In this document: positions 24,425 through 33,828 of the stretch, in pieces | Layout: each line of letters begins with the position of its first letter | Numbering within the stretch: position 1 is the stretch's first letter | Assembly: GCF_003097355.1 (NCBI RefSeq) | Contig: NZ_PYUI01000017.1 | Span: 34,406-98,405 of the forward strand | DNA from: Arthrobacter sp. H-02-3 | GTDB taxonomy: Bacteria > Actinomycetota > Actinomycetes > Actinomycetales > Micrococcaceae | Reading direction: 5' to 3' | Length of the DNA: 64,000 nt | Program-made: the position numbers and the translations under genes | The notes under the pieces: generated by a model | The model's input: the letters and a program-made list of their open reading frames with translations, nothing else | Told to the model about the DNA's origin: nothing | Database searches by the model: none

Positions 24425-26015
24425 TGCTGATGAAGGGATCCAGTTCAGCGGCGAGTCCTTCGCGCACCATCACCACGGCCCGGGTGCCGGTTTCCTCGTG
24501 CTCGAGGCTGAGGATCTCAGCGTCGGTCTCGTGGAGCTTGTTGAGCAGATCTCCGCGGTTGTACGGGATCAACAGTTCAAGCTTCACACCGGGGCGCGGA
24601 ATGCCGTCGCTGATGGCCTTGAGCAGTTCCGGGATGCCTTCACCTGTGCGTGCCGAGACCACCACGTGGCGCGGTTCGCGCTGCTTGAGCCGTTCGACCA
24701 CAAACGGGTCGGCGGCGTCGGCCTTGTTCAGGACGATGATTTCCGGAACCTTGCGGGCGTCGACTTCGCTGAAGACTGCCCGGACTGCGGCGATCTGGCC
24801 CTCGGGGTCCGGGTGCGAGACGTCGACGACGTGCAGGATGAGGTCCGAGTCGGCCACCTCTTCCAGGGTGGAGCGGAATGCTTCCACGAGCTGGGTCGGC
24901 AGCGAGCGGACGAATCCCACGGTGTCGGCCAGCGTGTAGCCGAGGCCGTCGGCGGTTTCTGCCTTGCGCACGGTGGGGTCCAGCGTGGCGAACAGGGCGT
25001 TCTCCACCAGCACCCCGGCGTCGGTCAGGCGGTTCAGGAGCGAGGACTTCCCGGCGTTGGTGTAGCCGGCGATCGCTACTGACGGCACGGCATTACGACG
25101 GCGGTTGGCGCGCTTGGTTTCCCGGGCGGGCTTCATGGCGGCGATTTCGCGCCGCAGCTTGGCCATGCGGGTGCGGATCCGGCGGCGGTCCAGTTCAATC
25201 TTGGTTTCACCGGGACCACGGGAACCCATGCCGGCGCCGGCGCCGCCCACCTGGCCACCGGCCTGGCGGGACATCGACTCGCCCCAGCCGCGCAGGCGCG
25301 GGAGCAGGTATTCGAGCTGGGCCAGTTCCACCTGTGCCTTGCCTTCCCGGCTCTTGGCATGCTGCGCGAAGATGTCCAGGATGAGCGCGGTGCGGTCGAT
25401 GACTTTGACCTTGACGATGTCCTCCAGGCCGCGCCGCTGGGACGGGGCGAGTTCGGCGTCGACAACTACGGTGTCGGCGCCCGTGGACATCACGATGGCT
25501 TTGAGTTCCTGCGCCTTGCCGGAGCCGAGGAAGGTTCCGGGGTCGGGCTTGGCCCGGCGCTGGACGAGCCCGTCCAGGACCTCAGAGCCGGCTGTCTCAG
25601 CGAGGGCCGCAAGTTCACGCAGGGAGTTCTCGGCGTCGGCGAGGGTACCTTCGCTCCAGAGTCCGGCCAGGACGACGCGTTCGAGGCGCAGCTGACGGTA
25701 TTCGACCTCGGTGACGTCCTCGAGTTCGGTGGACAGGCCCGCCTTGCGGCGCAGGGCGTGGCGTTCCTCGAGGTCTTGCTGGTCGCCGTCGAAGTTGGTG
25801 TACACGTCGTCCAGGCGCGAGATGGCCTGTGCCGTGCCGAAGACCGCCTTCTGGCCGCCGGCACTCGTGCCGGCTGCGTCGTGGGCTCCGGTGCCGCGGC
25901 CCGCATTCGGGGCAGGGGCGTCCTTGGAGAGGATCCGGTCGATAACAGCCTGGATCTCCTCAGGGCTCATGTCCTGGGCGGCTGAATCGGGTCCGGTGTT
26001 GGGCTGGCTGGTCAT
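24417..26015 (-). CDS. hflX: GTPase HflX (ribosome rescue/splitting factor)
   Basis: 532 aa. N-terminal HflX domain (about 100-300, with RRAKPDPGTFLGSGKAQEL and QVELAQLEYLLPRL), coiled-coil, then a TrmE-Era GTPase domain: G1 GYTNAGKSS, G3 DTVGF, G4 NKAD. HflX splits stalled ribosomes under stress. I chose ATG 26015 (AAAGGAG upstream, family N-terminus MTSQPN); ATG 26105 has an even stronger AGGAGG site but the added 30 codons look non-coding. It is co-transcribed with the helicase gene. Confidence 0.93.
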   Translation of the reverse strand: MTSQPNTGPDSAAQDMSPEEIQAVIDRILSKDAPAPNAGRGTGAHDAAGTSAGGQKAVFGTAQAISRLDDVYTNFDGDQQDLEERHALRRKAGLSTELEDVTEVEYRQLRLERVVLAGLWSEGTLADAENSLRELAALAETAGSEVLDGLVQRRAKPDPGTFLGSGKAQELKAIVMSTGADTVVVDAELAPSQRRGLEDIVKVKVIDRTALILDIFAQHAKSREGKAQVELAQLEYLLPRLRGWGESMSRQAGGQVGGAGAGMGSRGPGETKIELDRRRIRTRMAKLRREIAAMKPARETKRANRRRNAVPSVAIAGYTNAGKSSLLNRLTDAGVLVENALFATLDPTVRKAETADGLGYTLADTVGFVRSLPTQLVEAFRSTLEEVADSDLILHVVDVSHPDPEGQIAAVRAVFSEVDARKVPEIIVLNKADAADPFVVERLKQREPRHVVVSARTGEGIPELLKAISDGIPRPGVKLELLIPYNRGDLLNKLHETDAEILSLEHEETGTRAVVMVREGLAAELDPFISND

Positions 26016-26705
26016 GGTCTCCTTTAGGGGTTCGGCTATTTCAGAATAGTGCCGATTGGTGCTCTGTGGGGCGGTATTCGCGCTGGGCTGACGGCGAGGG
26101 GTCATGCAGGCCTCCTGGAATGCCCGCGGCAACGGTGCCGGGGGGGCTGGCTCCGGACGGAGCGCTGGCTAGGTAAAGAGAACAGCTAGGTGAAGAGAGC
26201 GGCTCGGTGGGAGAGGCGCCCGAGGCGCCTGGCTGCGGGGAACGCAGTGAGGTAATTGCCGTCCGCCGGGCCGGCCCGGAAGCGGGCCAGGCACGGTGTC
26301 AAGGAAAGAAGGGCCGCCGTCAAGGCGTTGCCGAGAAAAGCGGCTGGATTCCAAGTGTTTCGTGCACCTGCCGGCGAGATAACTCGACATGGCGATGGAG
26401 CACTGAGCGGAAGGCGTTTACCTGCGTCGCTGCGGGGACGGGATGAGACCCGTGCCGGCTACTTGGAGATCAAGATCATGCTTTTAAGCCTAGCAGACGC
26501 CGCAGCTCGCCCGGTTCACGCGGCCAGCTCCCCCGGGGTGCGCCGTTCGGGGAGGGCCGCCGGGACCGTTCACGCCCCGTTCCAAGGCTTGGCGGCCGCT
26601 CCTTCCCGGCACCGCGGCCGTTCCGTTGTGTACCCGGGCCCGGACGCCGTTCCGAGTCCCGTCCAGTTTCCCATTCGGGTGGACCGCCAACTAATCTGGC
26701 CCATT
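26016..26705. other. 690-bp intergenic region between hflX and methyltransferase
   Basis: Divergent promoter region. Open frames cross it but have poor codon bias and no family match. The hflX-proximal 90 bp could be an N-terminal extension of hflX (see that entry). The end near 26690 holds TAATCT (26692-26697), which is 8 bp before the methyltransferase ATG and may be a leaderless -10 box. I see no RNA gene, repeat or mobile element in it. Confidence 0.5.
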
Positions 26706-27320
26706 ATGGAGTCTGCACACTATTTCAGCGCCCAGCCCGCCGGGCCCTTCACCCGCAAGCCGCTCACCGTGGACCTTGCCGGTGAGACGCGCCGGCTGCA
26801 GACGTCCTCGGGGATCTTCAGCCCGGACGGGATCGACAAGGGAACGGCCGTGCTGCTGGCCGATGTCCCGGCTCCGGCTCCGCAGGGAAACCTGCTTGAT
26901 ATCGGCTGCGGCTGGGGCCCGATTGCCCTGACCATGGCCCTGCGGGCACCGCACTCCCGCGTCTACGCGGTGGACGTGAACGAGCGCTGCGTGACCCTGA
27001 CCAACGAAAACGCCGCACTGCTGGGACTCACCAACGTCACCGCCAGCACGCCGGAGGCGGTGGACCCCGAACTGCGTTTTGACACCATCTGGTCCAACCC
27101 GCCTATCCGGATCGGCAAGGACGAACTTCACGCGCTCCTGCGCCTGTGGATTCCGCGGCTGGCGCCGGGCGGATCGGCGTGGCTGGTGGTCCAGAAGAAT
27201 CTCGGCTCGGATTCGCTGCAGCGTTGGCTCGCGGCGGAGCTCGATTCCAGCTTCACCGTGACCCGTGAGAGCACGTCGAAGTCGTTCCGGATCCTTCGGG
27301 TCAGGAAAGCGTCCCGGTAG
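26706..27320 (+). CDS. Class I SAM-dependent methyltransferase (RsmC-like)
   Basis: 204 aa. Motif I LLDIGCGWGPIALTMALRA and motif IV SNPPIRIG are those of the RsmC/RlmG-type N2-guanine methyltransferases of rRNA. The N-terminal YFSAQPAGP and LQTSSGIFSPDGIDKGT blocks fit the single-domain RsmC-like proteins of Gram-positives. It likely modifies a guanine of 16S rRNA, but the site is unproven. The open frame extends upstream, yet only from ATG 26706 does it match the family. Its 3' end overlaps the convergent dapF by 20 bp. Confidence 0.87.
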   Translation: MESAHYFSAQPAGPFTRKPLTVDLAGETRRLQTSSGIFSPDGIDKGTAVLLADVPAPAPQGNLLDIGCGWGPIALTMALRAPHSRVYAVDVNERCVTLTNENAALLGLTNVTASTPEAVDPELRFDTIWSNPPIRIGKDELHALLRLWIPRLAPGGSAWLVVQKNLGSDSLQRWLAAELDSSFTVTRESTSKSFRILRVRKASR

Positions 27321-28254
27321 CCACGATCACGGCCGGGCCGCTGAGCTCGACGTGTTCGTGTCCCTCCGGGCCGACGAAGAATTTCACACCGACCGCTCCG
27401 CCGGGAACGTGAACGTTCCACGCGTCCGGTGCGCCCTGCCCGGCCCAGTGGCGGATGGCGACGGCGGCGGCGCAGGCACCGGTGCCGCATGACTGGGTTT
27501 CCCCCACCCCCCGCTCGTGAACCCGCATGGTGATGGTGCCCGTGCCGTCGTGGACGAGTGGTTCGGAGGGCACCACGAATTCAACATTGGTGCCGTGCGG
27601 CGGCGTCGGATCCACCTTGGGCGCGGTGAACAGCTGCGTGGCCTCAAGTTCGGCCATTTCGGCCAGGGCCACCACTGTGTGCGGGTTGCCCATGCTGACC
27701 GACAGGGCAGGCCTGGCCACCTCCAGCCCCTCGGCGCTGACGAGCGAATCCATGGCCCGCGCGGTCGCCTCGCCCGGAAAAATGAACGCCCAGGGCCCCA
27801 TATCGACGGCATAGCCGGCAGCGGTGCGGACGATCGTCTTCACGCCGCCCCGGGTGCCGATGACGAGGGATTCGCCGGCCGGCAGGTTCACGAGGCCTTC
27901 GGCGATGAGGAAGTGCACAAAGACGCGGACGCCGTTGCCGCACATCTCAGACAGTGAGCCGTCGCCATTTCGGTAGTCCATGAACCACTCGGCGTCGGGG
28001 TGGGCGGTCAGCAATTCCTGGCCCTCGGGCAGGAGCCGCGAGGGCACCGCACGGATCAGGCCGTCGCCGCCGATGCCGCGGTGCCGGTCGCAGAGCGCCG
28101 CGACCTGATCGGGGCTGAGCGACAGTGTGCCGTTGGGGTCGGCGATCAGGACAAAGTCGTTGCCTGTTCCGTGGCCTTTGGAAAACTTCAGACCGCTGAG
28201 GGATGCGGTCTCGCCGGCGGCAGGGGCGGCGGTTACGGCTTGGGATGCGTCCAT
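27301..28254 (-). CDS. dapF: Diaminopimelate epimerase
   Basis: 317 aa. Both catalytic cysteines are present, in SEMCGNGVRVF and TQSCGTGACAAAV. It converts L,L- to meso-diaminopimelate for lysine and peptidoglycan. GHGTGNDFVLI and GNPHTVV are family landmarks. The N-terminal 20 residues are Ala-rich. It lies downstream of miaA in the usual actinobacterial order. The last 20 bp overlap the opposing methyltransferase gene. Confidence 0.96.
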   Translation of the reverse strand: MDASQAVTAAPAAGETASLSGLKFSKGHGTGNDFVLIADPNGTLSLSPDQVAALCDRHRGIGGDGLIRAVPSRLLPEGQELLTAHPDAEWFMDYRNGDGSLSEMCGNGVRVFVHFLIAEGLVNLPAGESLVIGTRGGVKTIVRTAAGYAVDMGPWAFIFPGEATARAMDSLVSAEGLEVARPALSVSMGNPHTVVALAEMAELEATQLFTAPKVDPTPPHGTNVEFVVPSEPLVHDGTGTITMRVHERGVGETQSCGTGACAAAVAIRHWAGQGAPDAWNVHVPGGAVGVKFFVGPEGHEHVELSGPAVIVATGTLS

Positions 28255-28305
28255 GCTCCAAGGTTACCGTTCCGTATGGCGCGCTCCGGCACCGTGACGG
28301 GAACG

Positions 28306-29244
28306 CTACGCCGGCGGCGGAACGGGCGCCGTCCGGCACAGGGCCGCGGCCCTGGCCACCAGGGCGGGATCCTGCCAGTCCAGCCAGTTGACCCGGGGAT
28401 CGGCACGGAACCAGGTCAGTTGCCGGCGCGCGAACTGCCGGGTGGCGATGATCGTTTCGTCCGCGGCCTGCTCGAGGTTGGAAGCGCCGTCGAGAACCCG
28501 GAGGAACTGGGCATAGCCGAGGGCCCGTGGCGCGGTCCTGCCGTTGCGGAGCCCCGCGGCGTCGAGCCGCCGGACTTCCTCCAGCAGCCCACTGTCCACC
28601 ATGGCGTGGACCCGCAGGGCCAGGCGCTCCCGGAGCAGTTCCCTGTCGACTTCGAGCCCGATCTGAACGGCAGGCTGGAAGTACTCGCGGGCGGGCATGA
28701 AGGAGCTGAACGGGCGTCCAGTGAGTTCGAAGACTTCCAGGGCGCGGACGATGCGCCGGGCATCGCCGAGCCTACCGGCCGACACGGGGTCCACGGCTTC
28801 CAGCCGTTGCCGCAGCGGCGCGGGGCCCGCCGTTTCCAGTTCGACCTCCAGGCGCCGTCGGATATCCGGATCCGTGCCGGGAAACTCCAGGACATCGAGC
28901 GCGGCACGGACGTACAGTCCGGAGCCGCCGGCCAGGATGGCCCGCTTCCCGCGGGCGTGGATGTCTCCGATCAGGGCGCGGGCCTGCTGCTGGAAGTCCG
29001 AGACGCTCGCTTCCTCGGTCACGTCCAGGATGTCCAGGAGGTGGTGCGGGACTCCCCTGCGTTCGGCGTCGGTGATCTTGGCCGTGCCGATGTCCATGCC
29101 GCGGTAGAACTGCATGGAATCGGTGTTGATGACCTCGCCGTTGAGTTCCAGCGCCAGCGAAACGGCGAGGTCGGACTTGCCGGAACCGGTGGGCCCGACG
29201 ACGGCGATCACCGGCGGCGCTGCCGCCGTCTGCGGCGCCGTCAC
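28306..29244 (-). CDS. miaA: tRNA dimethylallyltransferase
   Basis: 312 aa from GTG 29244. P-loop [39 protein letters not shown] and the [14 protein letters not shown] block are intact. It adds a dimethylallyl group to A37 of tRNAs reading UNN codons; MiaB then thiomethylates it. The open frame extends upstream into miaB; GTG 29292, 4 nt after the miaB stop, is another possible start. No clear Shine-Dalgarno marks either. Confidence 0.93.
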   Translation of the reverse strand: MTAPQTAAAPPVIAVVGPTGSGKSDLAVSLALELNGEVINTDSMQFYRGMDIGTAKITDAERRGVPHHLLDILDVTEEASVSDFQQQARALIGDIHARGKRAILAGGSGLYVRAALDVLEFPGTDPDIRRRLEVELETAGPAPLRQRLEAVDPVSAGRLGDARRIVRALEVFELTGRPFSSFMPAREYFQPAVQIGLEVDRELLRERLALRVHAMVDSGLLEEVRRLDAAGLRNGRTAPRALGYAQFLRVLDGASNLEQAADETIIATRQFARRQLTWFRADPRVNWLDWQDPALVARAAALCRTAPVPPPA

Positions 29245-29296
29245 CGGCTGGCCGTGCACCTGCGCGGCGGCGCTGCGTTGAGGTCCCGGCACGGCG

Positions 29297-30898
29297 CTAA
29301 CGGCCGCGGACCGGAAGGCTGGGCATGCCCAACGACACGCCGGCCTTGCCCGACGCGCCGGTTTTGCCAGCCGGGCTCGTCGGGCCGGCACCGCAGGAAT
29401 CGGCCTGGGAACGGTCCCAGGCGTCACCGGCACGCGACCGGCGCAGGCTGTAGTCCGCCGCCGAGGCGGGGTCGGCGACGAGGTGGAACGCGGCCGCTTC
29501 AGTGATGGTGACGGTCACGAGGTCGCCGGGCCGGGGCACGTCGGCGCCCTCGGGCACCGAGAAGTGCACCAGCCGCTGGTCCTGGGACCGGCCGGAGAGG
29601 CGGTGGGTTTCCTCCGCCTTGCGGCCGGGCTGGGCGGTCACCATGACCTCGACGCGGCGGCCGAGCTGGCGGGCGTTTTCCTCGGCAGCAATCCGGTCCT
29701 GCAGGGCCGTGAGGCGCTCGAAGCGCTCCTGGACCACGGCCTTCGGGAGCTGGTCCGGCAGGTCCGCGGCGGGGGTGCCGGGCCGCTTGGAGTATTGGAA
29801 GGTGAAGGCGGTGGCGAAGCGGGACTTCTCGACGACGTCGAGCGTGGCCTGGAAGTCTTCCTCGGTCTCGCCGGGGAAGCCGACGATGATGTCCGTGGAG
29901 ATGGCCGCGTGCGGGATCTTCTCACGGACCTTGTCCAGGATGCCGAGGAACTTCGCAGAGCGGTAGGACCGCTTCATATCCTTGAGGACCTTATCCGAGC
30001 CGGACTGCAGGGGCATATGCAGCTGCGGCATGACGTTGGGCGTCTCGGCCATGGCGTCGATGACGTCGTCGGTGAAGGCTGCGGGGTGCGGACTCGTGAA
30101 GCGGACACGCTCCAGGCCCGGGATTTCCCCGCAGGCACGCAGGAGCTTCGAAAACGCCTGCCGGTCGCCGAACTCGACGCCATAGGAATTCACGTTCTGC
30201 CCCAGGAGAGTCACTTCGATGGCGCCGTCGTCCACGAGGGCCTGGATTTCGGCCAGGATCTCCCCCGGGCGGCGGTCCTTTTCCTTGCCGCGCAAGGCAG
30301 GCACGATGCAGAAGGTGCAGGTGTTGTTGCAGCCAACCGAGATGGACACCCAGCCCGAATAGACGGAGTCTCGCTTGGTCGGAAGGGTCGAGGGGAAGAC
30401 GTCCAACGATTCGAGGATTTCCAGCTGGGCCTCGTTGTTGTGGCGGGCCCGGTCCAGCAGGGCAGGAAGGGCACCGACGTTGTGGGTGCCGAAGACCGCG
30501 TCGACCCACGGCGCCTTCTTGAGGATGGTCTCCCGGTCCTTCTGCGCGAGGCACCCGCCGACGGCGATCTGCATGCCGGGATTGGCTGCCTTGACCGGGG
30601 CCAGGATGCCCAGGTTCCCGTACAGCTTGTTGTCGGCGTTCTCCCGGACCGCGCAGGTGTTGAAGACCACGACGTCGGCAAGCTCGCCGGTGGACGGTAC
30701 GTAGCCCGCGGCTTCAAGCATGCCGGCCATACGCTCGGAATCGTGCACGTTCATTTGGCACCCGAAAGTGCGTACCTGGTACGTGCGGGGCTGAGCCGAA
30801 CCGGAGTTGAGCTCCGTGGCAGTTGCGTCTGCGCTGACTGCCGAAGACGCTGTGGGAGAAGTGGTGCCGGCCGCTGGGGAGGGAATGGTAAAACTCAC
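29297..30898 (-). CDS. miaB: tRNA-2-methylthio-N6-dimethylallyladenosine synthase
   Basis: 533 aa. Order of domains: Ala/Thr-rich lead (1-38), MTTase domain with three cluster cysteines ([23 protein letters not shown]), radical SAM domain with [13 protein letters not shown] (C-x3-C-x2-C), then TRAM domain (about 410-480), and an unusual 60-residue Ser/Gly/Ala-rich tail. The start GTG at 30898 lacks a clear ribosome-binding site; a later start within the first 38 residues cannot be excluded. It precedes miaA directly. Confidence 0.94.
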   Translation of the reverse strand: MSFTIPSPAAGTTSPTASSAVSADATATELNSGSAQPRTYQVRTFGCQMNVHDSERMAGMLEAAGYVPSTGELADVVVFNTCAVRENADNKLYGNLGILAPVKAANPGMQIAVGGCLAQKDRETILKKAPWVDAVFGTHNVGALPALLDRARHNNEAQLEILESLDVFPSTLPTKRDSVYSGWVSISVGCNNTCTFCIVPALRGKEKDRRPGEILAEIQALVDDGAIEVTLLGQNVNSYGVEFGDRQAFSKLLRACGEIPGLERVRFTSPHPAAFTDDVIDAMAETPNVMPQLHMPLQSGSDKVLKDMKRSYRSAKFLGILDKVREKIPHAAISTDIIVGFPGETEEDFQATLDVVEKSRFATAFTFQYSKRPGTPAADLPDQLPKAVVQERFERLTALQDRIAAEENARQLGRRVEVMVTAQPGRKAEETHRLSGRSQDQRLVHFSVPEGADVPRPGDLVTVTITEAAAFHLVADPASAADYSLRRSRAGDAWDRSQADSCGAGPTSPAGKTGASGKAGVSLGMPSLPVRGR

Positions 30899-30977
30899 CT
30901 GTTAAGGGTAACGGTTAGGGGTAACCGGTTGTGGCCGGGCCTGCGCGGGCGCGGGAAGGGACGGCGGCTGCGAGCCC

Positions 30978-31661
30978 TTAGTCGCCGGCTCCGGCGGCCG
31001 CGGCATCGAGCACCTCGGCGACGATCCGGAAGGCCAGTGCGGGCTGATAACCCTTGCGGGCAAGCATCGATGCCAGGCGGCGGGTGATCTTGTCCCGCTC
31101 CGCACGGTCCTCGTCGCCGGTGAATCCCCGCAGTTTGCGCTCCACGAGCTCACGGGCGGCCGCCTCTTCGTCGGCGTCGCTGAGCTGATCGAGCGCGCTG
31201 GCAGCGGTATCCGGGTCGATCCCCTTGTCCGCCAGTTCGCGGCGCAGGGCCCCTTTGGCGAGCTTGCGCGTTTGGGACCTGCTGCGGACCCACATGTCGG
31301 CGAACTCGGCGTCGTCAACCAGCCGCACTTCCTCGAAGCGGTCCAGTACGGCCTCGGCCACGTCCTCGGGGACGTTACGCTCGGCCAGCTTGCGGGACAG
31401 CTGCAGCCGGCTCTTGGGCGAATTCGTCAGTTGGCGCAGCACGATGGCACGTGCCACCGCCGCAGGATCCGCGTCCGGGTCCAGTTCCGGTGACGGCGCC
31501 GTGGTTCCCCGGGACCCGTTCGACCCGCGGGAACTGCGCGAGCCCTGCGTTCCTCGTGAACCGCGCCGGGTCGGCCCCATGCCGGGGTCGCCGGCGACCG
31601 GGTCAGGGTTCCGTTGCCGGAACCCTGACCCGCTGCCGGTGCCGGGGCTAGAAGCCGTCAA
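30978..31661 (-). CDS. recX: RecA regulatory protein RecX (start uncertain)
   Basis: Up to 227 aa. The C-terminal 160 residues are RecX three-helix repeats ([69 protein letters not shown]), which bind RecA filaments and limit recombination. The listed start is a TTG at 31661 that overlaps the recA end by 14 nt; ATG 31580 is an alternative that would leave a 14-bp inverted repeat between the genes. The first 65 residues are Gly/Ser/Arg-rich and not conserved. Confidence 0.88.
   Translation of the reverse strand: MTASSPGTGSGSGFRQRNPDPVAGDPGMGPTRRGSRGTQGSRSSRGSNGSRGTTAPSPELDPDADPAAVARAIVLRQLTNSPKSRLQLSRKLAERNVPEDVAEAVLDRFEEVRLVDDAEFADMWVRSRSQTRKLAKGALRRELADKGIDPDTAASALDQLSDADEEAAARELVERKLRGFTGDEDRAERDKITRRLASMLARKGYQPALAFRIVAEVLDAAAAGAGD
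31600..31631 (-). other. recA-recX hairpin with GCAA tetraloop
   Basis: A perfect 14-bp inverted repeat (31600-31613 and 31618-31631). In the mRNA the loop is GCAA. It begins 17 nt after the recA stop codon. A 14-bp palindrome (GGTCGCCGGCGACC) lies just past it. No U-run follows, so it is at most a partial terminator; it could set the recA:recX ratio or protect the recA 3' end. Confidence 0.65.
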
Positions 31662-32700
31662 CGGCCTTCAGCTTCGGTGATTCCTCGGTCTCGGCGGGGG
31701 CCTTCACGCCGACGCCGAGCTTTTCCTTGATCAGGCGCTCGAGTTCGGCCGCCAGTTCCGGGTTGTCGCGCAGGAACCGGCGGGAGTTCTCCATGCCCTG
31801 GCCCAGCTGGTCGCCATCGTAGGTGAACCAGGAGCCGGACTTCTTGATCAGGCCGTGCTCGACACCCATATCGATGATGCCGCCCTCGCGGGAAATACCC
31901 TGGCCGTAGATAATGTCGAACTCGGCGATCTTGAAGGGCGGTGCCATCTTGTTCTTGACGATCTTGGCCTTGGTGCGGTTGCCGACGGAGTCCGCGCCCT
32001 CCTTGAGGGTCTGGATCCGGCGGACGTCGATGCGGATTGAGGCATAGAACTTCAGGGCCTTACCACCGGTGGTGGTTTCCGGGGAGCCAAAGAAGACGCC
32101 GATCTTTTCGCGCAACTGGTTGATGAAGATGGCCGTGGTCTTGGTCTGGCTCAGTCGGCCGGTGATCTTGCGGAGGGCCTGGCTCATCAGGCGGGCCTGC
32201 AGGCCGACGTGGCTGTCGCCCATGTCGCCTTCGATTTCGGCACGGGGAACGAGCGCTGCAACCGAGTCAATGACAATGACGTCAAGGGATCCCGAACCAA
32301 TGAGCATGTCCATGATTTCCAGGGCCTGCTCGCCGGTGTCCGGCTGGGAGACCAGGAGGGCGTCAGTGTCGACGCCCAGCTTGGCGGCGTATTCCGGGTC
32401 GAGGGCGTGTTCGGCGTCGATGAAGGCGGCGATGCCGCCCTGGCGCTGGGCGTTGGCAACGGCGTGCAGCGCCACGGTGGTCTTACCGGAGGATTCCGGA
32501 CCGTAGATTTCCACGACACGGCCGCGGGGCAGGCCGCCAATTCCCAAAGCGACGTCCAGGGCAATGGAGCCGGTGGGGATAACCTCGATGGGCGCACGGA
32601 CTTCGTCGCCGAGGCGCATAACCGAGCCTTTGCCGAACTGCTTGTCAATCTGGGCAAGCGCTGCGTCGAGCGCCTTCTGGCGATCCGGGGCTGCGGCCAT
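31648..32700 (-). CDS. recA: Recombinase RecA
   Basis: 350 aa. Walker [14 protein letters not shown], Walker [22 protein letters not shown]2 loop region [22 protein letters not shown], and C-terminal acidic domain. It carries out strand exchange and activates LexA self-cleavage. AGAGGTG precedes ATG 32700. The upstream 180 bp hold a RecA_NDp-type promoter, tandem DnaA-like boxes and a LexA box, listed separately. No intein. Confidence 0.99.
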   Translation of the reverse strand: MAAAPDRQKALDAALAQIDKQFGKGSVMRLGDEVRAPIEVIPTGSIALDVALGIGGLPRGRVVEIYGPESSGKTTVALHAVANAQRQGGIAAFIDAEHALDPEYAAKLGVDTDALLVSQPDTGEQALEIMDMLIGSGSLDVIVIDSVAALVPRAEIEGDMGDSHVGLQARLMSQALRKITGRLSQTKTTAIFINQLREKIGVFFGSPETTTGGKALKFYASIRIDVRRIQTLKEGADSVGNRTKAKIVKNKMAPPFKIAEFDIIYGQGISREGGIIDMGVEHGLIKKSGSWFTYDGDQLGQGMENSRRFLRDNPELAAELERLIKEKLGVGVKAPAETEESPKLKAVDGF

Positions 32701-32765
32701 GATTCACACCTCTAATACTTTCTCGCTGTGGAGTGGCCGTATAGGCCCTTCGTCTGTCATCACTG

Positions 32766-32788
32766 ACGCTACTGGCACCCTCCGACAA
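32766..32788 (-). promoter_or_regulatory. RecA_NDp (PafBC-type) promoter motif before recA
   Basis: On the minus strand TTGTCGGAG, 8 bp, TAGCGT (32788 to 32766). The mycobacterial LexA-independent damage promoter is TTGTCRGTG-N8-TAnnnT; only one base differs. It lies 66 bp before recA, downstream of the LexA box, as in mycobacteria where recA has both promoters. Confidence 0.75.
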
Positions 32789-32810
32789 AGTTGTCGCTGG
32801 GGACCCCTTA

Positions 32811-32835
32811 TGTGGAAAACGCCGTATGTGGAAAA
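32811..32835 (-). promoter_or_regulatory. Two tandem DnaA-box-like repeats upstream of recA
   Basis: The 14-bp unit TATGTGGAAAACGC occurs twice (32809-32822 and 32825-32838), a period of 16 bp. On the minus strand each holds TTTTCCACA, which fits the DnaA box TTWTNCACA. They lie between the LexA box and the RecA_NDp motif. DnaA binding is inferred. Confidence 0.55.
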
Positions 32836-32859
32836 CGCTCAAAAAAAGCATATCCCTAT

Positions 32860-32875
32860 CCGAACAGATATTCGA
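32860..32875. promoter_or_regulatory. LexA-binding SOS box before recA
   Basis: CCGAACAGATATTCGA matches the SOS box at 10 of 12 defined positions. It is 160 bp upstream of the recA start and in the gap to the DUF3046 gene, which is on the same strand upstream. Confidence 0.88.
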
Positions 32876-32962
32876 ACAATAATGCGGCGTGTCAGACGCC
32901 GGCCCCTGACGGCAGGGGGCTCGGCGGCGCATCCGGCGGCATACCGGGCGGAGTTTCAGGCG

Positions 32963-33199
32963 TCAGCTGGGCCCGGCGTTGTCGCGGGGTTTGATGTCCC
33001 TGCCGAGACGGCGTTCCGGCGGGACGTCCTGGACGTCGCACAGGGCAAGCCACACCTGGCGGGGAGGGATGCCGGCGCTGAGGGCCTGGTCCGCGGTGCG
33101 TCCGCCGACGCCGGCCAGAACCAGCGAGCTGCTCAGGACACGGGAGTACCCGGCACCGAACTCGTCGTCCATAAGCCGCCAAAAGTCACTGATTCGCAC
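32963..33199 (-). CDS. DUF3046 protein
   Basis: 78 aa beginning MRISDFWRLMDDEFG, the hallmark of DUF3046, and containing SLVLAGVGGRTADQALSAG and PRQVWLALCDVQDVPPERR. This tiny cytoplasmic family is limited to actinobacteria and nearly always precedes recA. Its function is unknown. The recA LexA box lies 88 bp downstream of its stop. Confidence 0.93.
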   Translation of the reverse strand: MRISDFWRLMDDEFGAGYSRVLSSSLVLAGVGGRTADQALSAGIPPRQVWLALCDVQDVPPERRLGRDIKPRDNAGPS

Positions 33200-33240
33200 C
33201 AGTAAAGTCTCTCACGGCGCGGGACTCTAGAATGGTTGCC

Positions 33241-33768
33241 ATGAGCAACCCACCCGAGGCCGCCGCAGATTCCTCCCCTGGAGACACCGGCGTTGACGCC
33301 GTCGTTGACGCCGATGCCGCCCTGAACGCCGTCGAAAACCAGCTGAGCCTGCTCTGGCGTCGCGGCCGGTCCATTTCCAATCAGCTCTCCCGCGAGGTCC
33401 ACCCGGACGTGGAACCCGCTGCGTACGGACTGCTCACCGTGATCCGCAAGCAAGGACCTATCCGGCTGACCGACCTCGCCTCCAGCATCGGCGTCGGCAA
33501 ACCCTCGGTGAGCCGGCAAATCGCGTTCCTCGAGGGCCTCGGCCTCGTGTCGAAGGAAGCGGACCCCCTCGATGGCCGGGCGCAGGCCATCCGCCTGACG
33601 CCCGAGGGCGAGGAAAGGATGCACCAGGTCCAGGACGCCCGGCGTGAGGTCTTCCGGAAGCGCCTGGCGCAGTGGCCGGCCGAAGACCTACAGGCTCTCG
33701 CCACCTACATGGCAAAGCTCAATGCCACCTACGAACGCGATGGCTTCCCCCGGGACGAACACGCCTGA
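33241..33768 (+). CDS. MarR-family transcriptional regulator
   Basis: 175 aa from ATG 33241. The winged HTH (PAAYGLLTVIRKQGPIRLTDLASSIGVGKPSVSRQIAFLEGLG, then the wing DPLDGRAQAIRLTPEG) is flanked by dimerising helices, as in MarR. TAGAAT (33228-33233) ends 7 bp before the ATG with no Shine-Dalgarno, so the message seems leaderless. No adjacent target gene is evident: both neighbours are old core genes on the other strand. Ligand and targets unknown. Confidence 0.88.
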   Translation: MSNPPEAAADSSPGDTGVDAVVDADAALNAVENQLSLLWRRGRSISNQLSREVHPDVEPAAYGLLTVIRKQGPIRLTDLASSIGVGKPSVSRQIAFLEGLGLVSKEADPLDGRAQAIRLTPEGEERMHQVQDARREVFRKRLAQWPAEDLQALATYMAKLNATYERDGFPRDEHA

Positions 33769-33773
33769 GACTC

Positions 33774-33808
33774 GAAAAGGACCCCCGGCCGAGCCGGGGG
33801 TCCTTTTC
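33774..33808. terminator. Bidirectional terminator between marR and clgR-like genes
   Basis: A perfect 16-bp stem (GAAAAGGACCCCCGGC at 33774-33789, complement at 33793-33808) with a 3-nt loop. AAAA and TTTT at the stem base supply T-runs for both directions. Confidence 0.93.
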
Positions 33809-33828
33809 TAACGTCTGTGAGTTGGCGT

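Noticed and set aside
22220..24430. 736-codon open frame on the plus strand opposite the dinG-type gene
   Set aside because: Its translation is rich in Gly, Arg, His, Gln and Asp without any domain, and it mirrors a clear helicase gene. Long antisense frames are expected at this G/C bias.
26256..26705. 150-codon N-terminal extension of the methyltransferase
   Set aside because: Codon use is poor and the sequence has no match, whereas the family N-terminus begins at ATG 26706.
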